NCBI GenBank assembly: GCA_016213625.1 | Contig: JACQZZ010000116.1 | Span: 98,823-162,822, forward strand | DNA: 64,000 nucleotides | Origin: Actinomycetota bacterium | GTDB lineage: Bacteria; Actinomycetota; Acidimicrobiia; Acidimicrobiales; Ilumatobacteraceae | Direction of reading: 5' to 3' | Part shown: positions 9,557 to 19,333 of the stretch, one piece after another | How positions within the stretch are numbered: the stretch's first letter is position 1 | Layout of the letters: every line of letters starts with the position of its first letter | Notes under the pieces: model-generated | Seen by the model: the letters and a program-made list of their open reading frames with translations, nothing else | What the model was told of the DNA's origin: nothing | The model's database searches: none | Program-made: the position numbers and the translations under genes

Positions 9557-10191
9557 TCCGGATCGTGATTGCAGACGACCACGCCATGGTGCGCACGGGG
9601 CTCTCGCAGCTCCTTGGTTCGTTCGAGGACCTCGAGGTGGTGGGAACCGCTTCGAACGGCGAGGAAGCCGTACAGGCCGTCGAGGAACTGCGCCCCGATG
9701 TGATCCTGATGGATCTCTCGATGCCCGTCATGGACGGCATCGAGGCACTCACCCTCGTGAAGCAGCAGCACCCCGAGACCCACGTGGTGGTGCTCACCAC
9801 GTTCCAGGAACCGCGGCAGGTGTCGGCGGCGCTCGGCGGGGGAGCGTCGGGGTATCTCGTCAAGGATGTCGAGCCCGAAGTGCTGGTCGCCGGCATCCGT
9901 GCGGCCGTGCAGGGCGGTGCGCCGCTCAGCCCGTCGGTCGCGGCCGGCCTGCTGCGCGGCAACTCCACGATGAGCATGGTGTCGCCCTCCTCGCTCACGC
10001 GGCGCGAGATGGAGATCCTGCAGCTCATCGTCGAGGGCCACACCAACCACGGCATCGCCGTGGAGTTGGGCATCAGCGAGAAGACCGTGAAGACCCACTG
10101 CAGCCGTCTGTTCCAGCGCCTGGGTGTCACCGATCGAACCCAGGCGGCCGTGTGGGCGATGCGGAATCTGCCCTCCGCCAGCGGTTCCTGA
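9553..10191 (+). CDS. NarL/FixJ-family response regulator
   Basis: 212 residues. The receiver domain has the acidic pair DD near the N-terminus (IADDHAMV), phospho-acceptor Asp54 in VILMDLSMPVMDG, Thr in VVLTTFQ and Lys in YLVKDV. A LuxR-type helix-turn-helix follows (LTRREMEILQLIVEG, ISEKTVKTHCSRLFQRLG). It is the partner of the overlapping histidine kinase. The next gene on the strand is the giant repeat protein 384 bp downstream, a possible but unproven target. Confidence 0.95.
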   Translation: MIRIVIADDHAMVRTGLSQLLGSFEDLEVVGTASNGEEAVQAVEELRPDVILMDLSMPVMDGIEALTLVKQQHPETHVVVLTTFQEPRQVSAALGGGASGYLVKDVEPEVLVAGIRAAVQGGAPLSPSVAAGLLRGNSTMSMVSPSSLTRREMEILQLIVEGHTNHGIAVELGISEKTVKTHCSRLFQRLGVTDRTQAAVWAMRNLPSASGS

Positions 10192-10575
10192 CCACGTGCC
10201 CCGTCGCCCGGGTGCTGCCCCGGCACGGCAACTGTGTCGACGGTGAGTGTTCGGACTCGCGCTGAACGACGCACAGTGTGGACCGGTGTGACGAACGTCA
10301 CTGGGTCATTCGGATCATTTTCTCCGGTCTCACTGTCCGTCCAACGGTCCCACGCAGGGTGGGTGTGAGCCTCGATTCCGTCTGGCAGCGGTCGAGTCCG
10401 CGCCGAACGCGGTGGAATGACCATGGTCCTAGGACTTCCGAATCATCGATGGTCGGCCGTCAACCCGCAGACGCACTAGCCCGTCCGGGGCCGTTGACGC
10501 TGAGGGTCCCTAGCCGCTTGTGTGCGTCCTGCGGAACTGTCGCGACGGGAGCGACGGGCGAAAGGGTGGGACGCC
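10192..10575 (+). promoter_or_regulatory. 384-bp intergenic region with a CRP/FNR-like site
   Basis: No convincing gene. TGTGA-N6-TCACT at 10287-10302 is one base from the classical CRP/FNR-family dyad. A perfect 10-bp palindrome, GTCCTAGGAC, occurs at about 10425-10434. The ribosome-binding stretch AAGGGTGGG (10562-10570) precedes the ATG at 10576. The long untranslated stretch is unusual for this gene-dense window and probably regulates the secreted repeat protein. Confidence 0.45.
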
Positions 10576-13500
10576 ATGGGCGTTTTCGGTATTCACACGG
10601 GAGGTGTCGCGCTCGAGCGTGGCGCCACGGATGCACAAGGGCCGGCAGCCGGCTCGCAGCGGTCGCGTCGTCGGCCGTTGCAGTTGCTGCTGGCCGCGAT
10701 GGTCTTGGTGGTGGGGGCGATTCCGTTCCTGCCCGAGCAGGCGAGCGCTGATCCACTGCCGGCCGGAGTGAGCAATCCTCCGGTCACGGGGTCGATCATC
10801 TCGTTCCCGCAACGCGACTTCGTGTCGGCCGAAGGCTGGGACGAGACGGTGTTCCCTGCAGTGGACGTGCAGGTGCTCCGCCCGAATCCCACCAACGCCG
10901 CTGACTACATCCAGATCGGTGTCGCGCACGACGTGGTGCCGGTCAATGGCTTCGTCGAGGTGAACCACCCCGGCGGTGCGTGCTGGGAGGGCGTGACGCC
11001 CAACATCACGGCCGGCGACATCGTCATGCTGTCCGGTAAGGACGCGATCGGTGGCGCGGTCATCGCCCGTGACGCCACGACCACGGCCAACGTGACCATC
11101 ACCCAGACGGTCACCGAGATCGCTCCCGGCTCGGTCGAGGTGCGTGGTCGCGCGGTGCGCGCCGACGGCAGCGCCATCGACGCTGCTGAGCTGGAGATGC
11201 GCCTGATCGGCGGCTCCGCCGATCGCTTCGACTTCAACAACCGGCGCGACCTGCGCGCGCCTCGCGACGGCACCTTCACCATCGACGCCAACGGCGACTG
11301 GGTCGCGATCATCAGCGGCTTGGGTCAGGCCGACGTGGACCGCGCGCTCGCCGCGGAGAGCCGCGCCGTGTGGCTCGGCTCGAACCCGGCTGCCGGCACC
11401 GAGGCGACGATCTTCGAGGTTGGCGACGGCGTCGTCCCCGGTCCGACCCCCGAGTGCCCGAACTCGCCGCTGCAGGCCGCCGTGGTCGCTCCGAGCCGCA
11501 CGCAGATCGACTTCCCGGCCACTGAGGTGACGTTCTCCTCGGCCCCCGAGACGGTGACGCTGCTCAACGCCGGCGCGGGTGCGCTGGCCGATCTGCAGGT
11601 CAGCGCCATCACGGTCACCGGCATCGACGCAGCCGACTTCCACGTCACCGACACGTGCATCGGCACGCCCGTTCCCGTGGGCGGCACGTGCGTGGTGAAC
11701 GTCGTGTTCAACCCGTCGGCGCCCGGCCTCAAGTCGGCGATCCTGCAGGTGCAGTCGAACGCCGGGAACTCCGTCGTCGCGCTCGACGCCACCGGTCTCG
11801 CCACCGGCGCGGGCGAGCAGACTGCACTCGGCGTCGCTCGTCCCGCATTCCTCGGCTTTGCCACCCGCTCGCAGGGCAACACCTCCCCGCCTGAGTCGGT
11901 CGAGATCAAGAACATCGGCAACGTCGACATGAACATCTCGGGCATCAGCTTCGGCGGGGCGAACGCCGGCGACTACGCGGTCACGGCCACCACGTGCGCA
12001 GGCGCCACCGTGGCGCCCAACGCCACGTGCTCGATCAGCCTCGAGTTCACCCCCGGCGGCGAAGGCAACCGCGACGCCATCCTCACGGTCGCCTACAACG
12101 GCACGCCCGTCGACGTGCCGCTGCAGGGCGGCGGCCTGGTCACCACGGGCATCGTGCCCTTCGATCAGTTCAACGGCGTGGAGCTCGGCGTGTTCACCGC
12201 ACGTGACTTCGTCTCCAACGGTGGCTTCGAGCCCGACGAAGTGATCACGTCGCAGATCATCCGATCCGGCGTGGTCATCGGTCAGGGCACTGCCGTGGCC
12301 GGCCTCGACGGCGTCGCCGAAGTCAACCACCCCGGCGGTGGCTGCTGGGAGACCACCACGCCGAACATCCGTGCCGGCGACGTCCTCCGCGTCACCCGCC
12401 CCGACGGCCGCATCTACGAGATGACCACGGCCGACGTGAAGGTCACCGCTCGTACCGCGGAAGTGGCCCCGGGCATCGTGGAGATGAAGGGCTACGCCCG
12501 CGACCTCACCACCGGCGGTCCGCTGCCGCTCGATCAGATCGAGGCTCGCATCATCGGCGCCAGCCGCGACCCGTTCACCATCAACGGCAGGCGCTCCATC
12601 CGTACCGGCGGTGGCTCGGAGGGCACGCTCACCTACGACCCCATCAGCGCCTCGAACCCCGACGGCGTGAACTGGACGGCGACGTGGGACCTCAGCCTGC
12701 AGGCGCCGGCCGACGTGGCACACGACGTCGACCTCGCCCTCACCGAGGAGAACCGCATCCTGTGGCTCGGTCGTGACCCGATCGCGCTCTCGGAGATGAC
12801 GTTCTGGGAGGACGGCGCCGACGTGTTCAACGGCCCCGGCGGCTCCTGCACGGCGCCGGGTCAGCCGGCCTCGCCTGGCATCGCCATCCTGCCCTCGGCA
12901 CAGACCTTCCCGGCGTTGGCCATCGAGACCGCCCTGCCGGCCGAGTCGGCGCTGCGCACCTTCGCTGTCCGCAACATCGGTACGGCGCCGCTCACCATCT
13001 CGAACGTCACCTTCGCCGGCATCGCCGCCGGTGACTTCGCGGTCTCGGGTGGCCTCCCGGGCCCCATCGCCCCCGACGGCGTCGGCACCATCACGGTGCG
13101 ATTCACGCCCCAGGCGCTGGGCAACCGCAACGCGACGATGCGAGTGCACGACAACTCCATCGGTACCCCGCACACCGCCACCGTCACCGGCTTCGGTGTG
13201 GCGACCTCGCAGCCTGCTGCGCTGGTGACCCCGACGGCACTCGTCTTCCCCGACACGCAGGTGTCGGTGGGCTCCACCCCGCTCACGGTGACCGTGACGA
13301 ATGAAGGCGGTCTGCCGCTGTCGTTCGACGCCCTGCCCACCGTGACCGGACCGAACGCCGGCGACTTCGCGGTGGCCGGGAGCTCCACGTGCACCCTCAG
13401 CAGCAGCCTCGCCACCACTGAGTCGTGCACCATCGACGTGGTGTTCACGCCCTCCGACGTGAACGGTCGCTCGGCGACGCTCACCGTCGACACCAACGAC

Positions 13501-15885
13501 CCGACCGGCGACGTCACGGTGGCGCTCAGCGGCATCTCGACGACGACGGCCGACGGCACGTTCGACCCGCCGCGGGCACCGCACGATGTGCAGGTGTTCC
13601 CGGTGCGCGACTACGTGTCCGCCGGTGGCTACGCCTCGGGTGAGCAGGTGCGCATCGAGGTGTACCGCGCGGGCAATCTGATCGCCCAGACGGCCTCCCT
13701 CGACCCGATCGACCAGGACCCGAGCGACATCGTGTTCAACGGTCTCGTCGAGGTCAACCACGCCGGCGGGTACGGCTGGCTCACGGAGACCCCCGACATC
13801 CTTCCGGGCGACGTCGTCCGGGCGGTGCGCCTGGACGGCCTCGGTGCCGTCATCGGCGCCGACCAGACCCACGTGGGTGACCTCACCGTCACCATGCCGG
13901 CCACGGAAGTGACCCCCGGCGTGGTGGTGGTCACCGGTACCGCTGCGGACGCCGACACCGGTGCGGCGCTCGTCGCCGGCTCGGTCGAGCCCCGCATCAC
14001 CAGCACGACCGAACTGTTCGACGTGAACGGCCGTCGTGACATCCGCGGCGGCCTCGACGGCGTGGTCACCTGGAACGGCCCCGAGTGGACGGCCACGTTC
14101 AGCGGCCTCAGCCCTGCCGATGTGGCCAGGGCGGTCAACGGCGACAGCAAGGTCGTCTGGCTCGGTCGTGCGCCGCTGAACCTCAGCGAGCTCACGCACT
14201 GGGAGTGGGCCGAGATTCCTGGTCCGGACCCGACCTTCGCCGCCGCGGCTCCGTTCCACGAGCAGGAGCCGACGGTGAACCCGACGGCCGCCGACATCGG
14301 GTTCTCCGGTGTCAGCGTGTCGAGCGCTCCGGTCACGATCACATTCCAGAACTCGGCCAACGCCAACCCCGGCGACCTGGGGTACGACCCGTCGGTGACG
14401 CCGCACGTCGTCGGCATCGTGGGTCTCCACGCCGGTGACTTCCACATCTCCAGCACCACGTGCACCGCACCGCTGGCACCGGGAGGCACCTGCACCGTCA
14501 GCGTCTACCTCAACGCCACTGCGCTCGGCACTCGTGTCGCCTCGCTGTGGATCGACCACGACGGCGCCAACGGCGTCACGTTGGTGCCGCTGTCCGGCAT
14601 CGGTGTGGCAGTTCCCACGCTGACGTCGGCCACCGACCCGGTGGGGCACGGCTCGCTCGTGCACCTGCTCGGGACCAACCTGGCGTCCACCACCGGCGTG
14701 ACCATCGCCGGCATCCCGGTGGCGTTCACGGTGGTGTCCGACACGGCGGTCGACTTCATCGTGCCGTCTGGCGTGCCGACGGTGCCTGGCGCTCCCTCGA
14801 CGGCGGGCATCCTGCTCACTTCGGCGGCCGGATCTGCCTCGATCACCACCACGGTGTTGCCCGATGCGCCGATCATCTTCTCCGTGGGTCCGAACACGGG
14901 CAAGGCCGGCGACACGGTGACCATCACCGGTCTGCACCTGCTGGGCGCTTCGGTCACCTTCAACGGTGTGGCCGCGGTGGTGTCGGACAACACCGACACG
15001 TCGATCACCACAGTGGTGCCCGCCGGTGCGACCAGCGGTCTGCTGCGGGTGGCCAACATCGGCGGAGCGGCGACCTCGTCGTTCACGGTGATCCCGGCGC
15101 CCACCATCACCGGTTTCGCTCCGGCGACGGCTCGTCGTGGGGCGACCATCACGGTGAACGGCACCAACTTCCAGCCGGGCACCCTGGCGGTGACGTTCAC
15201 CAACGCCACCGGCGGCAACGTCACGGTCACGCCCACCAACGTGACGGCGACGTCGTTCCGGGTGGTCGTGCCGAACGCTGCCGTGCAGGGTCCGGTCAGG
15301 GTGAGCGTCACCCGCCCGGCCCCGATCGGTACGCAGACCACCTCGGCGGTGTTCACGGTGGAGTTGGCTCCGGCCAACATCACGGTGGCGCCCACGTCGG
15401 GCGCAGCCGGCCAGACCGTCACACTCACGGGCAACAACTTCCTCACCACCACCAAGGTGTCCTTCAACGGTCGCAGTGCGACGTTCACCGTCGTGAACTC
15501 CCGCACCATCACCGCCACGGTGCCGGGCGGTGCCACCACGGGCACCATCCAGGTGGGCAACAGGTGGGGCAGTGCCAACAGCCCGACGTTCACCGTCATC
15601 CAGCCGCCCACCATCACTGGGTTCACACCGGTGAGCGTGTCGACGTCGGCCGTGGCCGACAGCGCCCGTCGGGTCACGGTGAACGGTGCCAACGTCGGCT
15701 TCTCCACCTCGGTGGTGCTGGTGCGTGGTACCACGTCGGTGACGATGAACACCCCGGTCCGCTTCACCAACACCCAATACCCCTCCGTGGTGCCGGCCCG
15801 CACCCCGACGGGCGCCTACACCATCCGGGCCACCAACCCGGCGGGCACGGCGTCGTCGATCTCGACGTTCACCGTCAACCCGTGA
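10576..15885 (+). CDS. Giant secreted repeat protein: novel modules, choice-of-anchor-D and IPT/TIG domains
   Basis: 1769 residues. The signal peptide has basic RSRRRP, a hydrophobic stretch LQLLLAAMVLVVGAIPFL and an ASA cleavage site. Three copies of an unfamiliar roughly 220-residue module occur at about residues 75-285, 529-752 and 1002-1215. Each has an (R)DFVS/DYVS start, a VEVNHPGG-like motif, a (F)NGRRDIR-like motif and a VWLG ending. Between them lie Ig-like choice-of-anchor-D (ASPM/SPD-2/Hydin-type) repeats with phrases such as NAGDFAV and TCTIDVVFTP. The C-terminal third (from about 1345) is several IPT/TIG domains (ITGFAPATARRGATITVNGTNF). It ends FTVNP with no LPXTG or membrane anchor. 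Probably an exported adhesin or surface structural protein; the function is inferred only from architecture. Confidence 0.85.
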   Translation: MGVFGIHTGGVALERGATDAQGPAAGSQRSRRRPLQLLLAAMVLVVGAIPFLPEQASADPLPAGVSNPPVTGSIISFPQRDFVSAEGWDETVFPAVDVQVLRPNPTNAADYIQIGVAHDVVPVNGFVEVNHPGGACWEGVTPNITAGDIVMLSGKDAIGGAVIARDATTTANVTITQTVTEIAPGSVEVRGRAVRADGSAIDAAELEMRLIGGSADRFDFNNRRDLRAPRDGTFTIDANGDWVAIISGLGQADVDRALAAESRAVWLGSNPAAGTEATIFEVGDGVVPGPTPECPNSPLQAAVVAPSRTQIDFPATEVTFSSAPETVTLLNAGAGALADLQVSAITVTGIDAADFHVTDTCIGTPVPVGGTCVVNVVFNPSAPGLKSAILQVQSNAGNSVVALDATGLATGAGEQTALGVARPAFLGFATRSQGNTSPPESVEIKNIGNVDMNISGISFGGANAGDYAVTATTCAGATVAPNATCSISLEFTPGGEGNRDAILTVAYNGTPVDVPLQGGGLVTTGIVPFDQFNGVELGVFTARDFVSNGGFEPDEVITSQIIRSGVVIGQGTAVAGLDGVAEVNHPGGGCWETTTPNIRAGDVLRVTRPDGRIYEMTTADVKVTARTAEVAPGIVEMKGYARDLTTGGPLPLDQIEARIIGASRDPFTINGRRSIRTGGGSEGTLTYDPISASNPDGVNWTATWDLSLQAPADVAHDVDLALTEENRILWLGRDPIALSEMTFWEDGADVFNGPGGSCTAPGQPASPGIAILPSAQTFPALAIETALPAESALRTFAVRNIGTAPLTISNVTFAGIAAGDFAVSGGLPGPIAPDGVGTITVRFTPQALGNRNATMRVHDNSIGTPHTATVTGFGVATSQPAALVTPTALVFPDTQVSVGSTPLTVTVTNEGGLPLSFDALPTVTGPNAGDFAVAGSSTCTLSSSLATTESCTIDVVFTPSDVNGRSATLTVDTNDPTGDVTVALSGISTTTADGTFDPPRAPHDVQVFPVRDYVSAGGYASGEQVRIEVYRAGNLIAQTASLDPIDQDPSDIVFNGLVEVNHAGGYGWLTETPDILPGDVVRAVRLDGLGAVIGADQTHVGDLTVTMPATEVTPGVVVVTGTAADADTGAALVAGSVEPRITSTTELFDVNGRRDIRGGLDGVVTWNGPEWTATFSGLSPADVARAVNGDSKVVWLGRAPLNLSELTHWEWAEIPGPDPTFAAAAPFHEQEPTVNPTAADIGFSGVSVSSAPVTITFQNSANANPGDLGYDPSVTPHVVGIVGLHAGDFHISSTTCTAPLAPGGTCTVSVYLNATALGTRVASLWIDHDGANGVTLVPLSGIGVAVPTLTSATDPVGHGSLVHLLGTNLASTTGVTIAGIPVAFTVVSDTAVDFIVPSGVPTVPGAPSTAGILLTSAAGSASITTTVLPDAPIIFSVGPNTGKAGDTVTITGLHLLGASVTFNGVAAVVSDNTDTSITTVVPAGATSGLLRVANIGGAATSSFTVIPAPTITGFAPATARRGATITVNGTNFQPGTLAVTFTNATGGNVTVTPTNVTATSFRVVVPNAAVQGPVRVSVTRPAPIGTQTTSAVFTVELAPANITVAPTSGAAGQTVTLTGNNFLTTTKVSFNGRSATFTVVNSRTITATVPGGATTGTIQVGNRWGSANSPTFTVIQPPTITGFTPVSVSTSAVADSARRVTVNGANVGFSTSVVLVRGTTSVTMNTPVRFTNTQYPSVVPARTPTGAYTIRATNPAGTASSISTFTVNP

Positions 15886-15890
15886 TCGAG

Positions 15891-15918
15891 CGGCCCTGAC
15901 CGGCGACGGTCAGGGCCG
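15891..15918 (+). terminator. Terminator hairpin after the repeat-protein gene
   Basis: Perfect 11-bp stem, CGGCCCTGACC / GGTCAGGGCCG with a 6-nt loop, beginning 6 nt after the TGA stop at 15883-15885. Confidence 0.7.
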
Positions 15919-15967
15919 TCACGACCTCGCAGCGTCTGTCCCGTCGCTGCAGGATCCCACCCAGGGT

Positions 15968-16001
15968 GAAGAGCCGGCACGGTCCACCGTGCCGGCTCTT
16001 C
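15968..16001. terminator. Strong bidirectional terminator
   Basis: Near-perfect inverted repeat GAAGAGCCGGCACGG / CCGTGCCGGCTCTTC around a tight TCCA loop, 15 bp or more of stem. It lies between the convergent repeat-protein gene and the metallo-hydrolase gene and can terminate both. Confidence 0.75.
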
Positions 16002-16022
16002 AATTGGTCGGGGAGACGGCGC

Positions 16023-17426
16023 TCAACGGCGCAGCAGGATGCGTTCGGCGTGCTCGGGCACCACGGCCTCCCAATCGAGCTCGTGCTCGATGCGCGCCCG
16101 GAGCGCCGCGGCAGCTGCGGGCTCGCCGTGCACCACGAACACGGTGGTGGGTGGGCGTGTGGCCGTGCGGACCCAGTCGACCAGCTCGCCGGCATCGGCG
16201 TGCACCGAGAACCCGGTGAGGTCGCAGATCTCCGCCTTCACCCGCACGTATTGCCCGTGGATCTTCACGCTCGTCGCACCATCGAGCAGTTGTCGGCCCC
16301 GTGTCCCTGCGGCCTGGAAGCCCACCAACGCCACGGTGTTGCGCTCATCGGGGAGGAATCGCTCGAGGTGATGCACCACGCGCCCGCCGGAGGCCATGCC
16401 GGCCCCGGCGATGATGATGGCCGAACCACCGTGTCGGGACACGGCCTTCGAACCTTCGGAGTCGAACACCTCCTCGAGCGCAGGAAGGTCGAAGACGTCG
16501 TCGGTGTCGTGCAGCGCGGTGCGCACGTCGGACGCGTGCTCCTGGAACGCTTCGCGGTAGATCTGCAGCGCGGCGAGTGCCATTGGACTGTCGACGTAGA
16601 TGGGCACGTGCGGGAGTCGACCCTCGTCGGCCAGCTGGCGGAGGTGGAACAGCAGCACCTCGGTGCGGTCCACGGCGAACGCGGGAATGATGACCTTTCC
16701 ACCGCGACGTACGGTGCGATCGAGCACGTCGGCCAAGGCCTCGCGGGAGTGCTCACCCGCGTGTGATCGGTCGCCGTAGGTGCTCTCGACCACCAGGTAG
16801 TCGCAGCTGCCTGCCGGCGCCGGTGGCACGAGCAGCGGGTGGCTGGGTCGGCCGAGATCGCCGCTGAACTGCACCACCGGCCCGTCGGCGAGTTCGACGC
16901 GCACGGTGGCGGAGCCGAGGATGTGTCCGGCCGGGCGGAACGTCACCGTGACACCGTCGGCCGGCTGGAGCGGCGCATCGAAGGAGTGCGAACGAAGATG
17001 CTCGAGTGCGGCCCACGCGTCGTCCTCGGTGTACAGCGCGAGTGCAGGATGGTGCCGCGAGTAGCCCGCCCGGTTGGCGTACTTGGCTTCCTCCTCCAGC
17101 AGGCGGGCGCTGTCGGGGAGCACCACCGACATCAGCCGGCCGGTGTCGAACGTGACGTGCACGTCGCCACGGAAGCCCGCCTTCACCAGTCGCGGCAGAT
17201 AGCCGCAGTGGTCGAGGTGTGCATGGCTGATGACCACCGCGTCGAGCGTGCCCGGGTCCACCGGGAACGCCGACCAGTTCCGTTCGCGGAGTTCCTTCAG
17301 TCCCTGGAACAGGCCGGCGTCGAACAGCACGCGACGCCCGCCGTGCTCGATGAGGAACTTGCTGCCCGTCACCGTGCCGGCGGCGCCCAGCGGCACCAGC
17401 GTGGTGGGGGAGCCGTGAGCGGTCAT
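16023..17426 (-). CDS. Beta-CASP metallo-beta-lactamase-fold RNA-processing hydrolase
   Basis: 467 residues with the CPSF-73/Ysh1-like layout. The metallo-beta-lactamase core has the zinc motif HAHLDHCG in VVISHAHLDHCGYLP and GHILGS (motif 3). The beta-CASP insert includes PIYVDSPMA, and the C-terminus has FSVHAD and the final His motif VVHGEP. Family members cleave RNA as endo- or exonucleases in the cytoplasm. It is shorter than RNase J and lacks its C-terminal domain. Its start codon overlaps the stop of the HD-protein gene by 4 bp (ATGA), so the two are co-translated. The actual substrate is uncertain. Confidence 0.88.
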   Translation of the reverse strand: MTAHGSPTTLVPLGAAGTVTGSKFLIEHGGRRVLFDAGLFQGLKELRERNWSAFPVDPGTLDAVVISHAHLDHCGYLPRLVKAGFRGDVHVTFDTGRLMSVVLPDSARLLEEEAKYANRAGYSRHHPALALYTEDDAWAALEHLRSHSFDAPLQPADGVTVTFRPAGHILGSATVRVELADGPVVQFSGDLGRPSHPLLVPPAPAGSCDYLVVESTYGDRSHAGEHSREALADVLDRTVRRGGKVIIPAFAVDRTEVLLFHLRQLADEGRLPHVPIYVDSPMALAALQIYREAFQEHASDVRTALHDTDDVFDLPALEEVFDSEGSKAVSRHGGSAIIIAGAGMASGGRVVHHLERFLPDERNTVALVGFQAAGTRGRQLLDGATSVKIHGQYVRVKAEICDLTGFSVHADAGELVDWVRTATRPPTTVFVVHGEPAAAAALRARIEHELDWEAVVPEHAERILLRR

Positions 17427-17971
17427 CGGTAGCGCGGGCGGGCGAACACTTCACGCACGAGAGGTTCGAAGTGCTCGAGCGGTTCGGTGGGACCGTTCGG
17501 GTCGAACGCCACCTGGTCCCAGTCGTCGGTGAACTGCTCGCACAGCGCGAACCACGGCTCATCGCGGTACTGCTCGCGCAGATCGGTGGGCATGCCGAAG
17601 TGCTGGTAGTAGTGGCGGCCCTGGAAGTCCTGGTGGTGATACAGCGTGTGGAAGACGTCGGGGCGCACGTACGGGCGCAGCATCTCGGCGGCGATGGGGC
17701 CGTGGTTGGGCACGCTGATGGCCTTGCCGATGTCGTGGCACAGCGACCCGACGACCACCTCGGCGTCGGCCCCGGCCCGCTCGGCGAGCGTGGCGGTCTG
17801 CAGGCAGTGCACGAGCTGATTGCAGGAGAAGCCGTCGGTGATGTCCTCGAGCGAGCGGAGCAGCATGAGGATGCGATCGGCCACTCGACCTTGGTTGGCG
17901 GCGGTTTCCTGACCGATGACGGCCCACTGCTCGGCGGTCGATTCGTCCATGCGCGTGAAGGTGTCGGTCAT
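17423..17971 (-). CDS. HD-domain protein (PhnZ-like)
   Basis: 182 residues. HD-superfamily metal motifs are visible: His in QLVHCLQTA, the HD pair in SLCHDIGKA, and later His residues in NHGPIAAEMLRPYV and LYHHQDFQGRHYYQH. The conserved tail DDWDQVAFDP ... EPLEHFEPLVREVF matches, as far as I can judge, HD proteins related to the PhnZ/inositol-oxygenase diiron group rather than nucleotide hydrolases; that assignment is tentative. The start ATG is the first after the divergent acyl-CoA dehydrogenase promoter. A paralogue with the same tail is encoded at 53758-54327, also divergent from an acyl-CoA dehydrogenase gene. Confidence 0.8.
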   Translation of the reverse strand: MTDTFTRMDESTAEQWAVIGQETAANQGRVADRILMLLRSLEDITDGFSCNQLVHCLQTATLAERAGADAEVVVGSLCHDIGKAISVPNHGPIAAEMLRPYVRPDVFHTLYHHQDFQGRHYYQHFGMPTDLREQYRDEPWFALCEQFTDDWDQVAFDPNGPTEPLEHFEPLVREVFARPRYR

Positions 17972-18061
17972 GCGCCCAGTCTGCCATGCCAGAAATCTGA
18001 AGTTCCGATGCGGGGTCGCTCCGCTTCGCTGGCAGCACTCGCCGGGGTGAAAGCTCCTGCG

Positions 18062-19333
18062 ATGGACTTCGATCTGCCCCAGGACCTCCTCGACCTGCTC
18101 GCCGAACTGGACGTGTTCATCGAACAGGTGATCAAGCCACTCGAGCAGCAGGACGACAACATCCGCTTCTTCGATCACCGGCGCGAGGACGCGCGCACCA
18201 ACTGGGAGGACCAAGGGCTTCCCACGGAGGAGTGGGAGCAGTTGCTGTACAAGGTGAAGCGAATGGCCGACGACGCCGGCTTCTACCGCTACCCGTTCCC
18301 CACCGAGTTCGGTGGTCGCAACGGCACCAACCTCGGCATGGCCGTCATTCGCGAGCACCTGGCGCGCAAGGGCCTGGGCCTGCACAACGACCTGCAGAAC
18401 GAACACAGCATCGTCGGCAACAACGTCGGTCTGCTGTTGATGATCGCCTACGGCACCGACGAGCAGAAGGCCGAGTGGATCGACGACCTCGCAGAGGGTC
18501 GCCGCGGGTTCGCCTTCGGCATCACCGAGCCGAACCACGGCAGCGATGCCACGCACATGGAGACCACCGCGGTCCGCGACGGCGACGAGTGGGTGATCAC
18601 CGGTGAGAAGACGTGGAACACCGGCATCCACAAGGCGCAGTACGACATGATCATGGCCCGCACCAGTGGCAAGGCCGGCGACGGCGACGGCATCACCGCG
18701 TTCCTCGTCCCCACGAGCAGCGAGGGGTTCGAGGTCGTGGAGTACCTGTGGACGTTCAACATGCCCACCGATCACGCGCATGTGCGGCTCACCGATGTGC
18801 GCGTGCCGGCCAATGCCGTGTTCGGTGGCGAGGGCCGCGGCCTGCAGGTGGTGCAGCACTTCTTCAACGAGAACCGCATCCGTCAGGCGGCATCGTCACT
18901 GGGTGCGGCGCAGTTCTGCATCGACGAGGCTGTGCAGTACGCGAAGGAACGTCGGCCGTTCGGCAAGGCGCTCGCCACCAATCAGGGCATCCAGTTCCCC
19001 TTGGTCGAGTTGCAGACGCAGTGCGAGATGCTGCGCGCGCTCATCCACAAGACCGCGTGGATGATGGACAAGTACGGCGCGTTCAGCCAGAGCGACAAGG
19101 TCAGCATGTGCAACTACTGGGCCAACCGGCTGTGCTGCGATGCCGCCGATCGGGCCATGCAGGTGCACGGCGGCATGGGCTACTCGCGGCACAAGCCGTT
19201 CGAGCACATCTACCGCCACCACCGGCGCTACCGCATCACCGAGGGCGCGGAGGAGATCCAGATGCGCCGCGTGGCCGGCTACATGTTCGGCTTCATGAGC
19301 CAACGTGCACCCAAAGGCGTGTCGGCCGACTGA
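18062..19333 (+). CDS. Acyl-CoA dehydrogenase
   Basis: FAD-dependent alpha,beta-dehydrogenase of acyl-CoA thioesters, 423 residues. Family motifs are FGITEPNHGSDATHMET, WVITGEKTW, the helical C-domain, and ITEGAEEIQ, where the Glu after Thr occupies the usual catalytic-base position. The start is taken at MDFDLPQDLL; a hexamer AAAGCT lies 6 nt upstream and GGGTGAAAG may act as a weak ribosome site. The frame is open for 18 codons further upstream to an ATG at 18008. Divergent from the HD-protein gene, and its stop codon abuts the stop of the DUF2510 gene. The chain-length preference cannot be read. Confidence 0.92.
   Translation: MDFDLPQDLLDLLAELDVFIEQVIKPLEQQDDNIRFFDHRREDARTNWEDQGLPTEEWEQLLYKVKRMADDAGFYRYPFPTEFGGRNGTNLGMAVIREHLARKGLGLHNDLQNEHSIVGNNVGLLLMIAYGTDEQKAEWIDDLAEGRRGFAFGITEPNHGSDATHMETTAVRDGDEWVITGEKTWNTGIHKAQYDMIMARTSGKAGDGDGITAFLVPTSSEGFEVVEYLWTFNMPTDHAHVRLTDVRVPANAVFGGEGRGLQVVQHFFNENRIRQAASSLGAAQFCIDEAVQYAKERRPFGKALATNQGIQFPLVELQTQCEMLRALIHKTAWMMDKYGAFSQSDKVSMCNYWANRLCCDAADRAMQVHGGMGYSRHKPFEHIYRHHRRYRITEGAEEIQMRRVAGYMFGFMSQRAPKGVSAD

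Noticed and set aside
10540..10580. GGGACGCC-type sequence before the repeat-protein start, slightly like a cyclic-di-GMP riboswitch
   Set aside because: The conserved core of that riboswitch (GGGCAAACC ... GGGACGCAAAGCC) is not present and no matching stems were found.
10510..15777. A 1755-codon open frame on the strand opposite the repeat-protein gene
   Set aside because: It is rich in Arg, His, Gly and Asp runs as expected from antisense reading of GC-rich repeats. It has no recognisable domain, and the plus-strand gene has a signal peptide, ribosome site and known domains.
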